Shown: positions 27,290 to 37,199, numbered from the stretch's first letter. The stretch: 64,000 nucleotides of DNA from Ruminococcus callidus ATCC 27760 (GCF_000468015.1 NZ_KI260449.1:18011-82010); one strand, 5' to 3'. A program made the numbers and translations. Notes: generated by a model not told the origin, from the letters alone.

Positions 27290-30200
27290 TTAATAATTGA
27301 TAAGGAGTCTTGGGTCAGCCATTTCATAGCTGTTCCAGTCATAGCTAATGTATACTTGAACGTGAACATAGTCGTAGACTGCTTTTTCATTTTTGGTAGT
27401 AAAGCAGTTTCGGTCGCTGGTAGAAGTACCTATTTTTTCTCCGGCACTTACAATGTCTCCATTATTCAATCCACTTTTTAGTTTGACATTGCTGTATAGG
27501 ATTTTTACCTTTCGCTCTTTATCATACCACAGGTCTACCTTTTTAGAAGAAATAATGGTAAGAGAATGTGTATCGGGATCATAATCTGTAATTTTTCCGG
27601 ATACCATGGCGTATACGCTGCTTCCGGAATTGCGAATAATATCTAATCCGTTATGCTGATTGATAGAGCAGTGTTCCTGATTCCAACCGTGCATATCATA
27701 TCCATAGCCATTGTAAATCCAATTGCCGCTACTTAAATCAACAATACCACCATCTACAGGGGATGGAAATGTTTGATGATTGCCCAATAGATTGGTAGTA
27801 GAACCAGTACTACCGGAGCCACAAAGAAGTTCATAATAAGCAATTCGATCTGCGGCATCTGATTGCTCGCTTAGAATTTTTCTGATTGCTTCGTCAAATG
27901 TGTAATTTTGATGCACTGTATAGTACAGTGTGCAATTTTTTACCCACTCGTATTTTTGATAATAGGTACAGAAACCATATCCCAAAAAGCCACCAGCTTC
28001 TGCATTCACTTTTGCCCAAGAATTATAGGCGTAATGACGATTCCAGTCATCTGTAATTAGATTCTTATTTTCCATAGCACTTTTATAGCCCAAATAGCCA
28101 GAAAAACCATTTTTGATAGACACATCTGTACTGTTATTTAATTTGAAGAAGGCAACGTCATAGGGAGCAACAGTAGGACAAAAGGCAGGATCAGATGTTT
28201 TTTTGCTGCTGGGAATCCAATAGGTTGATCTTTCAAATGTATAGAAGCGTCCATATCCACCGGTATAAGCGTAATCATACTGAAATGCGTTTGTATCTTG
28301 TGTGTAGAATGAAGGCAATTCATTTCCGGAAGGATCAATCACATTGTAGCGTTGATCTTGTAAGTACCAGCCGGTTGCTTTGTATTTTTTTCTGGCATTT
28401 AGAATTTCACCATTTTCGGCATTGTAATAAATGCGGTTTGATTTTACTTTTGCAAAGTCTTTTAAGTCATTTGGAATAGCTTTGAAATCGATGTAAGGAT
28501 AGCCATTTTCGGTTCCACTTCCAGTCACATAATGGAATTTCCAATCGTATGTATATGTACCTAGTTCACTCCAGCTGGATGCGTTATCGTACCGGTAATC
28601 AAAAGTGTACTCCAACTCAAATAGCTTTTTTATAATTTTGTAAGTGTCGGAGTCATATTCCCAGTAAGGTACATCAAAATCTTCTTCGTTATCTTTTGCT
28701 TTCTCTGATGCGTCAAAGTCATAATAATAAGCACAGAGAAAACTCCACAACTGATTGGGATTGAAATCATATGCCGGAGTGTCAGGAAATACAGCGGATT
28801 GTCCAAAGATGAATTCAGTAGGAGTGTCATCATAATTCTCTGTGATTTCCAAAGAAACACCCAGTTGATTTAATCCTATTTTCCATAGAGATTCATTTCC
28901 AACAGCAAGCACCTTTTTATTCATGTTATTTGCAAAATTGGTGTATACCATTTCTGATTTGGAGAGAGAATCGTCCAAAGCGGCGTATGTACCCATAATA
29001 AAGCCGGAATTTGCAAAGACACCAAAAATCAGTACAAGAATAACCAGAAAGATGAGACCACCGAATAAAACAGGTAAAGCAGGAATCATAAATTTTTTGG
29101 CGGCTTCTTCAATTCCCTTATGGAATCCACGACGAAAACGTTCTTTTAAACTACTTTTCTTTTTTGTTCTTTTCTTGTGGTTCGCTTTCTTTTTTCTTTG
29201 CTGCTGTTTGCTGCTGGATTGCTTTAATTTGCTTTCCTGCTGCTTTAACTTGACTTGCGTTTGACTGGATTTTTTCTGTAGGGATTTTTGCTTTTTCTGT
29301 GCTTTTTTTGTCTTTTGGGCGGGTGATTTTTGAAAGCGTCTTGCCGTGCGAACACCGGCATCTGCTAATCGCATAAAATCATTGTCAGCATCTGCACTGA
29401 CAGCTTTTTGCCAGCTGCTAGATTTGGCACGGGCTCCAGCATAGCTAATCGGCATAAAAATAAGCGGCTTAGGCTTGCTGAATTTTACGATCTTCTTTTG
29501 CAGGAAATAAGCCTTGGTTTCTTTTTTCTGAATCCTGTAAGTAGTACGCTTGAATTTCTGATACTTCTTTTTCTCAAAACGATAGACTTGTTTTCGCCTT
29601 TTTAATGCAGTTTTTTGAAGCGGCGTGACTTTGCCATTCTTTTTGGATATGCGGAAATCTTTTTTCCGGCTGATAAATTCAGCTTTCTTTTCTATTTGGC
29701 GATGAACACTCTTTTGTAAGCCTTGATTTGTTTTTTCCGCAAGCAGCATTGTATGCTGCTTTTTCTGTACAAGTCGTTGACGTTCTTGCCTTAGAGTAAC
29801 TTTTTGCCGCTGAAATCGCTGGAATCCAACAACTGCATCCTTTACAATTTTGCCGCTGGCAAGAAGACCGTGATTTGAATCATCTATATTGGAAACGTCA
29901 CGTTGATATTTATAAGCGATTTTACGCTTGACTTCACGCCAGCCAATATCTTTGATTGTTAAGGCTGTGGTTTCAGCGGCTAATGCAGTATTTATTCCTG
30001 CTTTTGCAGTTAATTTTACATCTGCCCACGCACCTTGTGCAGCTGCCTTTGCAACAATAGCTTTCTTTGTCTTTGGTTGTTGAGATTGCAGATGTTTAGT
30101 CAGAGATGGAATATCACCGGAAATGCGGTGACGGAATGAGACTGCTTTATGTATCACACCACGACTTTTTTGCAATTGCGGAACATCTGTACGCACAAAG

Positions 30201-31177
30201 TGCATTTTAGTGTGAAATCCACCATTTTGATCTTGTGTTCGTTTCAATTGCAATTGCCAATGTCGATTATCAGCATGACCAGCATCAAAACGTCGTATAA
30301 AAGCGTTTTCTACAGCTAATGCTGTATGTCCTGTAAATCGAAGTGCTTTTTTTGCAGTTTGAAAAGCAACTGAATTTGGCAGTATCGTTGGCGTATCACC
30401 AGTGATACGGTGACGCATAGAGTTAATGCGATGTAATACACCGTGATATTCACCGACTGTAGGATTTTCTATACGAACAAACTTCGCCTGTGTATGAAAT
30501 TTTCCGCTGCTGTCTGCATTGCGTTGAAATTGCAGATGCCAATGTCGGTTATCAGCGTATTCTGGTCTAGTACGTCGCAGTACAGCATTTTCAGCTGCCA
30601 GAACGGTGTGTCCTGTAAACTTCATGGCATTCTTTGCAGCAGATACAGCAGCACTATCGGAGAAGATCTTAGGAGTATCTCCGGTGATACGATGCTGCAA
30701 GGAAGCTGCACGATGGAATAAGCCATGTGTGTTTCCGAGGTTTTCATTTTCTTTTCGGACGAAATGAACTTGTGTATGCTGATTTCCAGTAGAATCTTGC
30801 ATACGTTGAAATTGTAAATGCCAATGCCGATTATCTGCATGAGCTGGGTCTTTTCGACGAATCACAGCATTTTCCGCTGCTAGAACAGTATGTCCTGTAA
30901 ATTTCATGACATTCTTTGCAGCAGATGTAACGGTATTGTCAGGGAAAATCTTAGGAACATCTCCGGTGATGCGATGCTGCATAGAAGCTGCACGATGAAA
31001 AACGCCGTGATATTTCCCGATTTCTTGATTTTGCTGGCGTGTAATTTGTACACCTGTTTTTAGCTTTCCGGAATCGTCCACTTGTTGAGAAAAATGAACA
31101 TGGACGTGCTTTTTTTCCTGTAACTGAAAATCTCTCCCAGATTGAAAGCCTACTTGCCTACGTTTGTGCATTCTCAT
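27290..31177 (-). CDS. CD1108-like conjugation cell-wall protein with N-terminal repeats and M23-like domain
   Basis: A 1295-residue protein. Residues about 50-345 hold three full and one partial copy of a roughly 93-residue repeat (HGVFHRAASMQHRITGD ... FTGHTVLAAENAVIRR ... ADNRHWHLQFQR). Then comes a very basic Lys/Gln-rich segment, a membrane helix (PALPVLFGGLIFLVILVLIF) and a long outer domain. The C-terminus looks like an M23/LytM peptidase: QHNGLDI supplies the first zinc ligands, but the usual H-x-H is YVHVQ, so one His appears to be Tyr. The role is probably local peptidoglycan opening for the mating channel. It lies directly downstream of virB4. Confidence 0.85.
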   Translation of the reverse strand: MRMHKRRQVGFQSGRDFQLQEKKHVHVHFSQQVDDSGKLKTGVQITRQQNQEIGKYHGVFHRAASMQHRITGDVPKIFPDNTVTSAAKNVMKFTGHTVLAAENAVIRRKDPAHADNRHWHLQFQRMQDSTGNQHTQVHFVRKENENLGNTHGLFHRAASLQHRITGDTPKIFSDSAAVSAAKNAMKFTGHTVLAAENAVLRRTRPEYADNRHWHLQFQRNADSSGKFHTQAKFVRIENPTVGEYHGVLHRINSMRHRITGDTPTILPNSVAFQTAKKALRFTGHTALAVENAFIRRFDAGHADNRHWQLQLKRTQDQNGGFHTKMHFVRTDVPQLQKSRGVIHKAVSFRHRISGDIPSLTKHLQSQQPKTKKAIVAKAAAQGAWADVKLTAKAGINTALAAETTALTIKDIGWREVKRKIAYKYQRDVSNIDDSNHGLLASGKIVKDAVVGFQRFQRQKVTLRQERQRLVQKKQHTMLLAEKTNQGLQKSVHRQIEKKAEFISRKKDFRISKKNGKVTPLQKTALKRRKQVYRFEKKKYQKFKRTTYRIQKKETKAYFLQKKIVKFSKPKPLIFMPISYAGARAKSSSWQKAVSADADNDFMRLADAGVRTARRFQKSPAQKTKKAQKKQKSLQKKSSQTQVKLKQQESKLKQSSSKQQQRKKKANHKKRTKKKSSLKERFRRGFHKGIEEAAKKFMIPALPVLFGGLIFLVILVLIFGVFANSGFIMGTYAALDDSLSKSEMVYTNFANNMNKKVLAVGNESLWKIGLNQLGVSLEITENYDDTPTEFIFGQSAVFPDTPAYDFNPNQLWSFLCAYYYDFDASEKAKDNEEDFDVPYWEYDSDTYKIIKKLFELEYTFDYRYDNASSWSELGTYTYDWKFHYVTGSGTENGYPYIDFKAIPNDLKDFAKVKSNRIYYNAENGEILNARKKYKATGWYLQDQRYNVIDPSGNELPSFYTQDTNAFQYDYAYTGGYGRFYTFERSTYWIPSSKKTSDPAFCPTVAPYDVAFFKLNNSTDVSIKNGFSGYLGYKSAMENKNLITDDWNRHYAYNSWAKVNAEAGGFLGYGFCTYYQKYEWVKNCTLYYTVHQNYTFDEAIRKILSEQSDAADRIAYYELLCGSGSTGSTTNLLGNHQTFPSPVDGGIVDLSSGNWIYNGYGYDMHGWNQEHCSINQHNGLDIIRNSGSSVYAMVSGKITDYDPDTHSLTIISSKKVDLWYDKERKVKILYSNVKLKSGLNNGDIVSAGEKIGTSTSDRNCFTTKNEKAVYDYVHVQVYISYDWNSYEMADPRLLINY

Positions 31178-31206
31178 TTTTTCACCACCTTTGACACTAG
31201 ATTGAA

Positions 31207-33642
31207 TTATGAAACTTTGTTTGCAAGATCGGCTGGATCTGTTGTCATAAGCTGATACATCTTTGTATCTCTTGGGAATCTGTCTACGAAGGGTAAGATT
31301 GTATCCCCAAAGAAAATAAGTCCCTGTCCACGTCCGGCATTTGTAACGTATTTTAACTGCTGGTCAGAGATATGGAGCTTTTCTGCAAGAATATCTCTGT
31401 CGCCGGCAGCTTGATTCAGCATATAAATGAAGTCACTGTTATCGAAAATATTTTCAATTTCCTGTGATTGCAGCAAGTCCTTGATATTCTGTGTAATGCC
31501 TGTAGGGATACCGCCCCATTTTCGGAAACGTTTCCACATTTCTACAGAATATTTTGCAGTTTGTTCTTCTTTCAAGAGCAAGTGGAATTCGTCGATGTAA
31601 TATCGAGTTGATTTGTTTCCACGGTTCAAGGAAACTCTGTTCCATACTTGATCTTGTACAATCAGCATACCGACTTTTCTTAGCTGATTGCCGAGCTGCT
31701 TAATGTCAAAACAAATGATGCGGTTATTTAAGTCCACAGTTGTACGGTGGTTAAACACGTTTTGTGATCCCGTAACGTACATCTCTAGCGAATTTGCAAC
31801 ACGCTTTGCAATATCTCCGCCATTTTCACGCAGTTCTTTGAGAAGATCTTCTAAGATCGGCATGGTTTCCTTAGAAGGATTATGAGAAAGAAAGTGGTTA
31901 TAGATATTTCTCACACATTGATCGACAATAGAACGTTCTTCTGCGGTTAGTCCATATTTGCCGCCAACAATCAATTCCATAAGAGAAATCAAAAAGTCGG
32001 ATTTTACTGCAATTGGATTTTCGTCGTCTTCTTCATTGTCCCAGACAATATCCATAGGATTGATGTGCTGTTGAGAACTTGTAGAAATTTTAATCAGCTG
32101 TCCGTCAAGAGCTTGTACCAGAGGGTAATATTCAGCTTCTGGGTCACAGATGATAATGTCGTCTGTTGTTTTTAGGAATGTATCTAAAATCTCACGTTTT
32201 ACAGAAAAAGACTTACCAGAACCCGGTGTTCCAAGAATCAATCCATTTGGATTTTTCAGTAATTTTCGATTTCCCATAATCATATTCTGCGAAAGTGAAT
32301 TTAAGCCATAATATGAAGCGTCAGTACCTTGAAACAATTCTTGTGTTGTGAATGGAACAAATACAGCAATAGCCGAAGTTGTCAATACACGATTCACTTT
32401 GACATTGTTATAGCCCAACGGCAAACTGGAGCAAAGACCTTGTTCTTGCTCATAGTCCAGTGAAAACAATTTGCAGCTGTTTTTCTGTGTAATTCGTTTT
32501 AGCAAATCCTGTTGAAGTTTCATTTTCTTTTTGGATTCTGCATATGCCCGAATGGTTAAAGTGATGTGGAACAGACGTTCATTCTTGCTATTTAAGTCGT
32601 CCAGCATTTTTTCCAGCTGATCGATATAAAGCTTAACAGACGGCGGCAGGATATTCGGATCATATCCAGATTGCGTTGCTTTTTTCTGTTCGTCAATTTT
32701 CATCTTTTCCACGTCGGAAAGCTTGCCTTTGATAAATTTCAATGCTGCAATTTGATCGTAAGGCTCTACATGGAGATTGACGCATATCAGATCGTCATTG
32801 GAAAGATAGTCATATAAAACCTCATCAGACAGTTCTCCGGCAAGCAAGTTGATAGAATAAACTGAACCAAATCCATTTTCTCCGATTTCAAAATTTGATT
32901 TTACAAACCTAAGACTGGTAGGTGCAATAAAATCCTTGGTAGATGCACCAGACTTAATTCGATATTTCCAATCGAAAAGGAAGGGGTCATCTGAAAACGG
33001 ATTCAATGAACGGTAGAGCACTTCTAATCGTTCTTTGCCATCTAAAATTGTACTTGCAACGCCCATAGAACGCAGAATGTTTTGTACCTCTGCTGCGATG
33101 CTGTCCAATTTCAAACGAGCATTGTGCAGCGAGCTAGCTTCTACTGTAAATGTCAAAAACTTTCGAAGCACACGACCATTTGAACCGGAAATCAATTGGC
33201 TTTTCAACATAGCGGAGTATTCTTGCCGAATATCGTTGAAGTCATCGGTTTGTTCCGGAATTTCCAACATTTTCAGAAGTTCATCGACATCAGTGTTTTG
33301 ATTTTCAAATGTCAATTGGAATTTTACAGTGTTGTCGAAGTAATTTAAGAGATCACAATACTTGGAGAAGATAAAATTCTTTTCGTCAAAAGTAGCAAGT
33401 CGATAATTGATGTCAAAAAACTGTATGGTTTTTGAGTAAGTGGAATTTGTTATCTGGCAAGTACCGTCCTGAAACATTTCCAGATAAGGAATTGTCTTTT
33501 GTGTACTGCTTTTCTTGCTGCTTTTCAATTTTGCCATTCTGGCTTCTATTGCTTTTCTCTCTTGTTTTGTCAACGGCGTTGCCGGAACGGCTTTATGCGT
33601 TGGTACTTTGGAGTTCTTTTTCTGCTTTTTGTTTTTTTGCAC
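31207..33642 (-). CDS. virB4: VirB4-type conjugation ATPase
   Basis: An 811-residue ATPase. Walker A is GTPGSGKSFSVKRE, Walker B STRYYIDEFHLLL, and QNIKDLLQSQEIENIFDNSD is the typical sensor region. It energises assembly and transport by the type IV secretion channel at the inner face of the membrane. The start is set at GTG 33642 (protein QKNKKQKKNS) because GGGAGG stands 8 nt upstream; the ATG at 33675 has no site. It overlaps the prgI gene by 50 bp. Confidence 0.93.
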   Translation of the reverse strand: MQKNKKQKKNSKVPTHKAVPATPLTKQERKAIEARMAKLKSSKKSSTQKTIPYLEMFQDGTCQITNSTYSKTIQFFDINYRLATFDEKNFIFSKYCDLLNYFDNTVKFQLTFENQNTDVDELLKMLEIPEQTDDFNDIRQEYSAMLKSQLISGSNGRVLRKFLTFTVEASSLHNARLKLDSIAAEVQNILRSMGVASTILDGKERLEVLYRSLNPFSDDPFLFDWKYRIKSGASTKDFIAPTSLRFVKSNFEIGENGFGSVYSINLLAGELSDEVLYDYLSNDDLICVNLHVEPYDQIAALKFIKGKLSDVEKMKIDEQKKATQSGYDPNILPPSVKLYIDQLEKMLDDLNSKNERLFHITLTIRAYAESKKKMKLQQDLLKRITQKNSCKLFSLDYEQEQGLCSSLPLGYNNVKVNRVLTTSAIAVFVPFTTQELFQGTDASYYGLNSLSQNMIMGNRKLLKNPNGLILGTPGSGKSFSVKREILDTFLKTTDDIIICDPEAEYYPLVQALDGQLIKISTSSQQHINPMDIVWDNEEDDENPIAVKSDFLISLMELIVGGKYGLTAEERSIVDQCVRNIYNHFLSHNPSKETMPILEDLLKELRENGGDIAKRVANSLEMYVTGSQNVFNHRTTVDLNNRIICFDIKQLGNQLRKVGMLIVQDQVWNRVSLNRGNKSTRYYIDEFHLLLKEEQTAKYSVEMWKRFRKWGGIPTGITQNIKDLLQSQEIENIFDNSDFIYMLNQAAGDRDILAEKLHISDQQLKYVTNAGRGQGLIFFGDTILPFVDRFPRDTKMYQLMTTDPADLANKVS

Positions 33643-34042
33643 GGTGATTGCCTCCCTTTCTTTTTGGAATTTCATACGTGTTATATCGCAAAACTGTGCG
33701 TAAGTGCTGATATTCTATTGCATCTTTGATTTGTTGGTAAACATTTTCAGATTGATAGGTTCGTTTTCTGGGGCTGCGAAAGAAGTCAAGCGTCAATTTC
33801 ACTTGCTGTTCCAGATGCAGTCCGTTTTTGCTGTATAGTCCACAGAAAATAGCAGGTGAGGCAAGAATGCCGCCAGTAACAATACCGCCGCCCAACCCTA
33901 TAAATGATCGCACAAGAAAAAAAGCAGGAATTCCGATTGCAAAGCCAATTCCAAAGCAAATAGATTGTCGTTTTGTAAGTCCGGCAATGAACTTTTGCTT
34001 GATTTCAGATAAGTCTTTGGGAATGGGAACATATTGTGCCAA
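33593..34042 (-). CDS. prgI: PrgI family membrane protein
   Basis: A 149-residue protein with two adjacent membrane helices (ICFGIGFAIGIPAFFLVRSF and GGGIVTGGILASPAIFCGLY), between AQYVPIPKDLSEIKQKFIAG and a basic C-terminus. This is the PrgI/VirB3-like component that precedes VirB4 in Gram-positive ICEs. The start is probably TTG 34042, because AGGAGGTGA stands directly before it; the ATG at 34063 would lie upstream of that site. Confidence 0.88.
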   Translation of the reverse strand: MAQYVPIPKDLSEIKQKFIAGLTKRQSICFGIGFAIGIPAFFLVRSFIGLGGGIVTGGILASPAIFCGLYSKNGLHLEQQVKLTLDFFRSPRKRTYQSENVYQQIKDAIEYQHLRTVLRYNTYEIPKRKGGNHRAKKQKAEKELQSTNA

Positions 34043-34102
34043 GTTGTCACCTCCTTTTTGCACATCACTTTCTCTACAGTCACAGTAGGGAAAAGATAAA
34101 AG

Positions 34103-35023
34103 TTAATGAGCGTTAAAAATAGATTTGGATATTGCACCAGACCGCAGAATGGTAAAGATCAAAGCGAGGGTATACCCCAATAAGATTGCCATCTGCATGA
34201 TTGCAGAGCCTCCGGAAGATAACTTTGCAAGGGCATTCGTAAACATTGTGGAGAATATCCCTAAGGCAAGGATAATGAATAAGCCCTGAAAAGCCAGTGC
34301 AACAAGTCCTCGAAACCAGTTCTTTCCTACTTCTGACCATTGTCCTCCCATCATCGTAGCCATTGGGAGAGGGGAAATTCCGAGGTACATAAAAATTTCT
34401 ATCATACGTGATGCTAGTACAACTACAATGACTGCAAGCATAACAAAGACGCCTACTAAGATAATCAGCGACAATAACAGTAGGACAATGAGCATTCCGA
34501 TACCGTAATCAGATGCAACTGAGATATTGCCGCTAAAAGCATTTGTGCCGAGTAGTGTTGTCATAGCTGTTGCGGTCGCTTTTGTACCAAATGCAAAAAA
34601 GCCGGAGGCGATATAGTATGTGTTAGAGATTAAAAGCACTCCACAAACTACTTTCAATATCCAGCGAACAAAAATGCTGTCATCTATGTCCTTGAAGTTA
34701 TTGTTGCTCATGACCATTTGCATTAAGTCATTTATGACGACAATTGCAAATACCATGCCAGCAACAGGTACTACTGCATCATTACAAACCTTTTCAATTG
34801 TTGTCCAGATAGCAGTTGCACCAGTGCTTCCGCCGCCCGTAAAGGTTGCAGGATGAACACTAAGAAATTGCTGAAACATTCCGCCAATGCCATCTGCTTT
34901 ACTGGTATCCAATCCGCCTTGGAGCAGCTCGAATGTTGTTTTCAATGTTTGTGTGACAGCATCGTTTAGAAAGTCCTTGACAGCACTTTCAATGCCATCC
35001 ACAAAATCAGAAACAACGCCCAT
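34103..35023 (-). CDS. TrbL/VirB6-like channel protein
   Basis: A 306-residue integral membrane protein. After an amphipathic start (MGVVSDFVDGIESAVKDFLN) it has about six membrane helices, for example IVLLLLSLIILVGVFVMLAV. The signature ISPLPMATMMGGQWSEVGKN and the C-terminal MQMAILLGYTLALIFTILRS are typical of TrbL/CD1105-like proteins. It probably forms part of the inner-membrane channel. It follows the Maff2 terminator and precedes prgI in the same direction. Confidence 0.88.
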   Translation of the reverse strand: MGVVSDFVDGIESAVKDFLNDAVTQTLKTTFELLQGGLDTSKADGIGGMFQQFLSVHPATFTGGGSTGATAIWTTIEKVCNDAVVPVAGMVFAIVVINDLMQMVMSNNNFKDIDDSIFVRWILKVVCGVLLISNTYYIASGFFAFGTKATATAMTTLLGTNAFSGNISVASDYGIGMLIVLLLLSLIILVGVFVMLAVIVVVLASRMIEIFMYLGISPLPMATMMGGQWSEVGKNWFRGLVALAFQGLFIILALGIFSTMFTNALAKLSSGGSAIMQMAILLGYTLALIFTILRSGAISKSIFNAH

Positions 35024-35067
35024 GAAATCCCTCCTTTTTTGAATAATTTTTCATAATGCCAAAAAAG

Positions 35068-35102
35068 GAACAGAGGACATTATTTTCATGCTCTGTTCCT
35101 CC
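35068..35102 (-). terminator. Terminator between maff2 and trbL
   Basis: On the minus strand GGAACAGAG and CTCTGTTCC form a 9-bp stem followed directly by a T-run. It follows the maff2 stop (35130) by about 30 bp and precedes trbL. It probably sets a high maff2 to low channel-gene ratio. Confidence 0.75.
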
Positions 35103-35129
35103 TTTGAGTGATTTACCATCACAGTAAAA

Positions 35130-35212
35130 TTAACCGGTGGTAATGTTCATCATGCCGACCAGAACCGGAATCATGACAATGCCCAGCAGAATCAATGCCA
35201 AACCAGCCATGA
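35130..35212 (-). pseudogene. maff2, C-terminal part (interrupted by element B)
   Basis: The minus strand encodes IKQLMAGLALILLGIVMIPV and LVGMMNITTG before TAA at 35130-35132. This is the second membrane helix of a Maff2-type protein. The N-terminal part with GNDNPGAKSQGMKQFMA is at 45887-46183. Confidence 0.85.
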
Positions 35213-35293
35213 GCTGTTTTATCCCCAATTAGGTGTAAAACTCTGCTCGATGGCGGGCGGCGGCGTACAAAAAATCTATATGGTGTTGTTAAG

Positions 35294-35312
35294 AGAACCG
35301 TCCCGGCGGGAC
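35294..35312. repeat. Hairpin after recombinase B
   Basis: GTCCC (35301-35305) pairs with GGGAC (35309-35313) just beyond the recombinase stop. There is no T-tract, so termination is uncertain. Confidence 0.4.
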
Positions 35313-35315
35313 AGG

Positions 35316-36986
35316 TCAGGCAGTGACCTGTTCCACCTCCGGGATGGGTTTGAGATTAAAATGAATTTCGATAGAAATGTGTCTTGTTTTATCTTCGTCA
35401 ATGCGCTCATGCACGACGATTTCTTTGATTAAGCGGTTGAGGGTGGCTGCGTCCAGCTCTGTGATGTTGGCGTATTCCTGAATGGCTTCCACCCATTGTT
35501 TTGCGTCATTGGCAAGCTGGACTTCATCGGACAGCCGCTTTCTGCCCTCGGACACTTTTGCTTTAAGCTCCGTCTGCTCGGTCTGTGTCTTTTCCAGCAT
35601 GGTGTTGAAATTCTGCTCACTGATACGCCCTGCAATCATATCCTCATAAAGCCGCATGACCATTTTGTCCAGAACCTCAATCCGTTCCTCGTCCCTTGTA
35701 AGGGAGCGTTCCATTGCTTCCCGCTGTTCCCGCTGCTCGGCTTCACAGGTATTGGTCAGGCGGTCAGCAACCGCTTCCCCGTCCATCAGGGCAGCTCTGG
35801 CACATTCCCGGATTTTCCGCAGCACATGGCTGTAAAGGGTGTCATAGTCAATCCGGTGCTGGGTGCAGTGGTTCTTTCCAAAGGCATTGTAGGTCTTGCA
35901 GGAATAAATCTGCTGGGGATGTTTTGCGTTTGTGTAGCGTACCGTCAGCGACTTCCCACACTCGCCGCATTTTAACAGTCCGGCAAACAGGCTGATTTCA
36001 TTGGTCTGCCCCGGACGCTGGCGGGATTTCAGCTTGTTCTGCACAATGTCAAAGCTCATGCGATCAATCAGCGGTTCATGCTGCCCCTCCACCACAATCC
36101 AGTCCTCCGGCTTCTTTTCCCCAATCGTGCCGATTTTGAAACGGTAGTCCTTTTTCTGGGAAGCAATCGCCCCGGTGTAGACGGGATTCATCAAAAGGTC
36201 TTTGATAACGGAGAAGTCCCACATATACCGCCCGTTTTCCGGGTCTTTCTTTTCCCATTTGGTGCGGGTATTGCGAAGCCCCCGTTCCCGGTTCCACCAT
36301 GTGGGGCAGGGGATTTTTTCTTCCTCCAGCCGTCTGCGGATATAGTTCGGACCATGACCGTTCAGGGCATATCCGAAAATCAGCCGCACAATCGGGGCGG
36401 TTTCCTCGTCAATGAGCAGATGGTTTTTGTCCTCCGGGTCTTTCCGATATCCAAACGGGGCAAGACACCCGGTAAACTGTCCTTTCTGCGCTTTCAGAAG
36501 ATAAGAGGAATGGACTTTCTTGGAAATATCCTTGCTGTACATCTCGTTCAGGATATTCTTGAACGGGGCAATATCGTTGTTATCACGCAGGGTGTCGATA
36601 CCGTCATTCATGGCGATATAGCGGACACCGTTCCTTGGGAAAAAGTCCTCAATCAAATGCCCGGTTTGCAGATAGTTACGCCCCAGTCGGCTGAGGTCTT
36701 TCGTGATGACAAGGTTGATTTGCCTGCGCTCAATGGCTCTCAACATTCTCTGTAAATCAGGACGCTCCATGTTAAGACCTGTGAAGCCATCGTCCTGATA
36801 GACTGCCACAACCTCCCATCCCTGCTTTTCGCAGTATTTTTCCAGCATATCACGCTGGTTTGCGATACTGGCACTTTCGCCTTGCAGGTCATCGTCCTTT
36901 GACAGCCTGCAATAGACCGCTGCACGATAGCCCCCGGCAAGTGCCTTTCCGATTGTTCTGTATTCCATTTCGTTCATCATAGCCAT
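35316..36986 (-). CDS. Large serine recombinase (integrase) of element B
   Basis: A 556-residue recombinase with the catalytic domain AAVYCRLSKDDD (nucleophile Ser29), SIANQRDMLEKYCEKQGWEV and TKDLSRLGRNYL (both arginines kept). The recombinase domain is APFGYRKDPED...NGHGPNYIRRRLEEE, the zinc ribbon KCGECGKSLTV...YSCKTYNAFGKNHC, and a coiled coil ends it. It reads toward the left junction about 105 bp away. It starts immediately after the stop of the 65-residue gene, so the two are one transcript. It should insert into and restore maff2. Confidence 0.95.
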   Translation of the reverse strand: MAMMNEMEYRTIGKALAGGYRAAVYCRLSKDDDLQGESASIANQRDMLEKYCEKQGWEVVAVYQDDGFTGLNMERPDLQRMLRAIERRQINLVITKDLSRLGRNYLQTGHLIEDFFPRNGVRYIAMNDGIDTLRDNNDIAPFKNILNEMYSKDISKKVHSSYLLKAQKGQFTGCLAPFGYRKDPEDKNHLLIDEETAPIVRLIFGYALNGHGPNYIRRRLEEEKIPCPTWWNRERGLRNTRTKWEKKDPENGRYMWDFSVIKDLLMNPVYTGAIASQKKDYRFKIGTIGEKKPEDWIVVEGQHEPLIDRMSFDIVQNKLKSRQRPGQTNEISLFAGLLKCGECGKSLTVRYTNAKHPQQIYSCKTYNAFGKNHCTQHRIDYDTLYSHVLRKIRECARAALMDGEAVADRLTNTCEAEQREQREAMERSLTRDEERIEVLDKMVMRLYEDMIAGRISEQNFNTMLEKTQTEQTELKAKVSEGRKRLSDEVQLANDAKQWVEAIQEYANITELDAATLNRLIKEIVVHERIDEDKTRHISIEIHFNLKPIPEVEQVTA

Positions 36987-37184
36987 TTACCCACACAATC
37001 CAGACGGTATCTGGCTCTTTTGAACCTCATCTTCATTATAGCTTATATCTTTCTTTTTAGCAAGATATTCTTTTGTATTTGTCTTTCCGTATTTCTGGGA
37101 AATCAGGCTGACGAACACATCAGTGGCGTCCAGTTCCCCGTCAAACACCGTTGTAACATGAATCTCTGTTTTGTTTTTTGCCAT
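36987..37184 (-). CDS. Small conserved-type protein preceding recombinase B
   Basis: A 65-residue protein, MAKNKTEIHVTTVFDGELDA then TDVFVSLISQKYG, with a charged C-terminus. It directly abuts the recombinase gene. Small proteins of this kind (IHVTTVF-Asp-Gly pattern) often precede large serine recombinases in Tn-type elements. It occupies the same position as TnpW in element C but is not clearly the same family. It may help regulate excision. GGAGGAT lies 5-10 nt before the ATG. Confidence 0.65.
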   Translation of the reverse strand: MAKNKTEIHVTTVFDGELDATDVFVSLISQKYGKTNTKEYLAKKKDISYNEDEVQKSQIPSGLCG

Positions 37185-37199
37185 AGGCAGTTATCCTCC

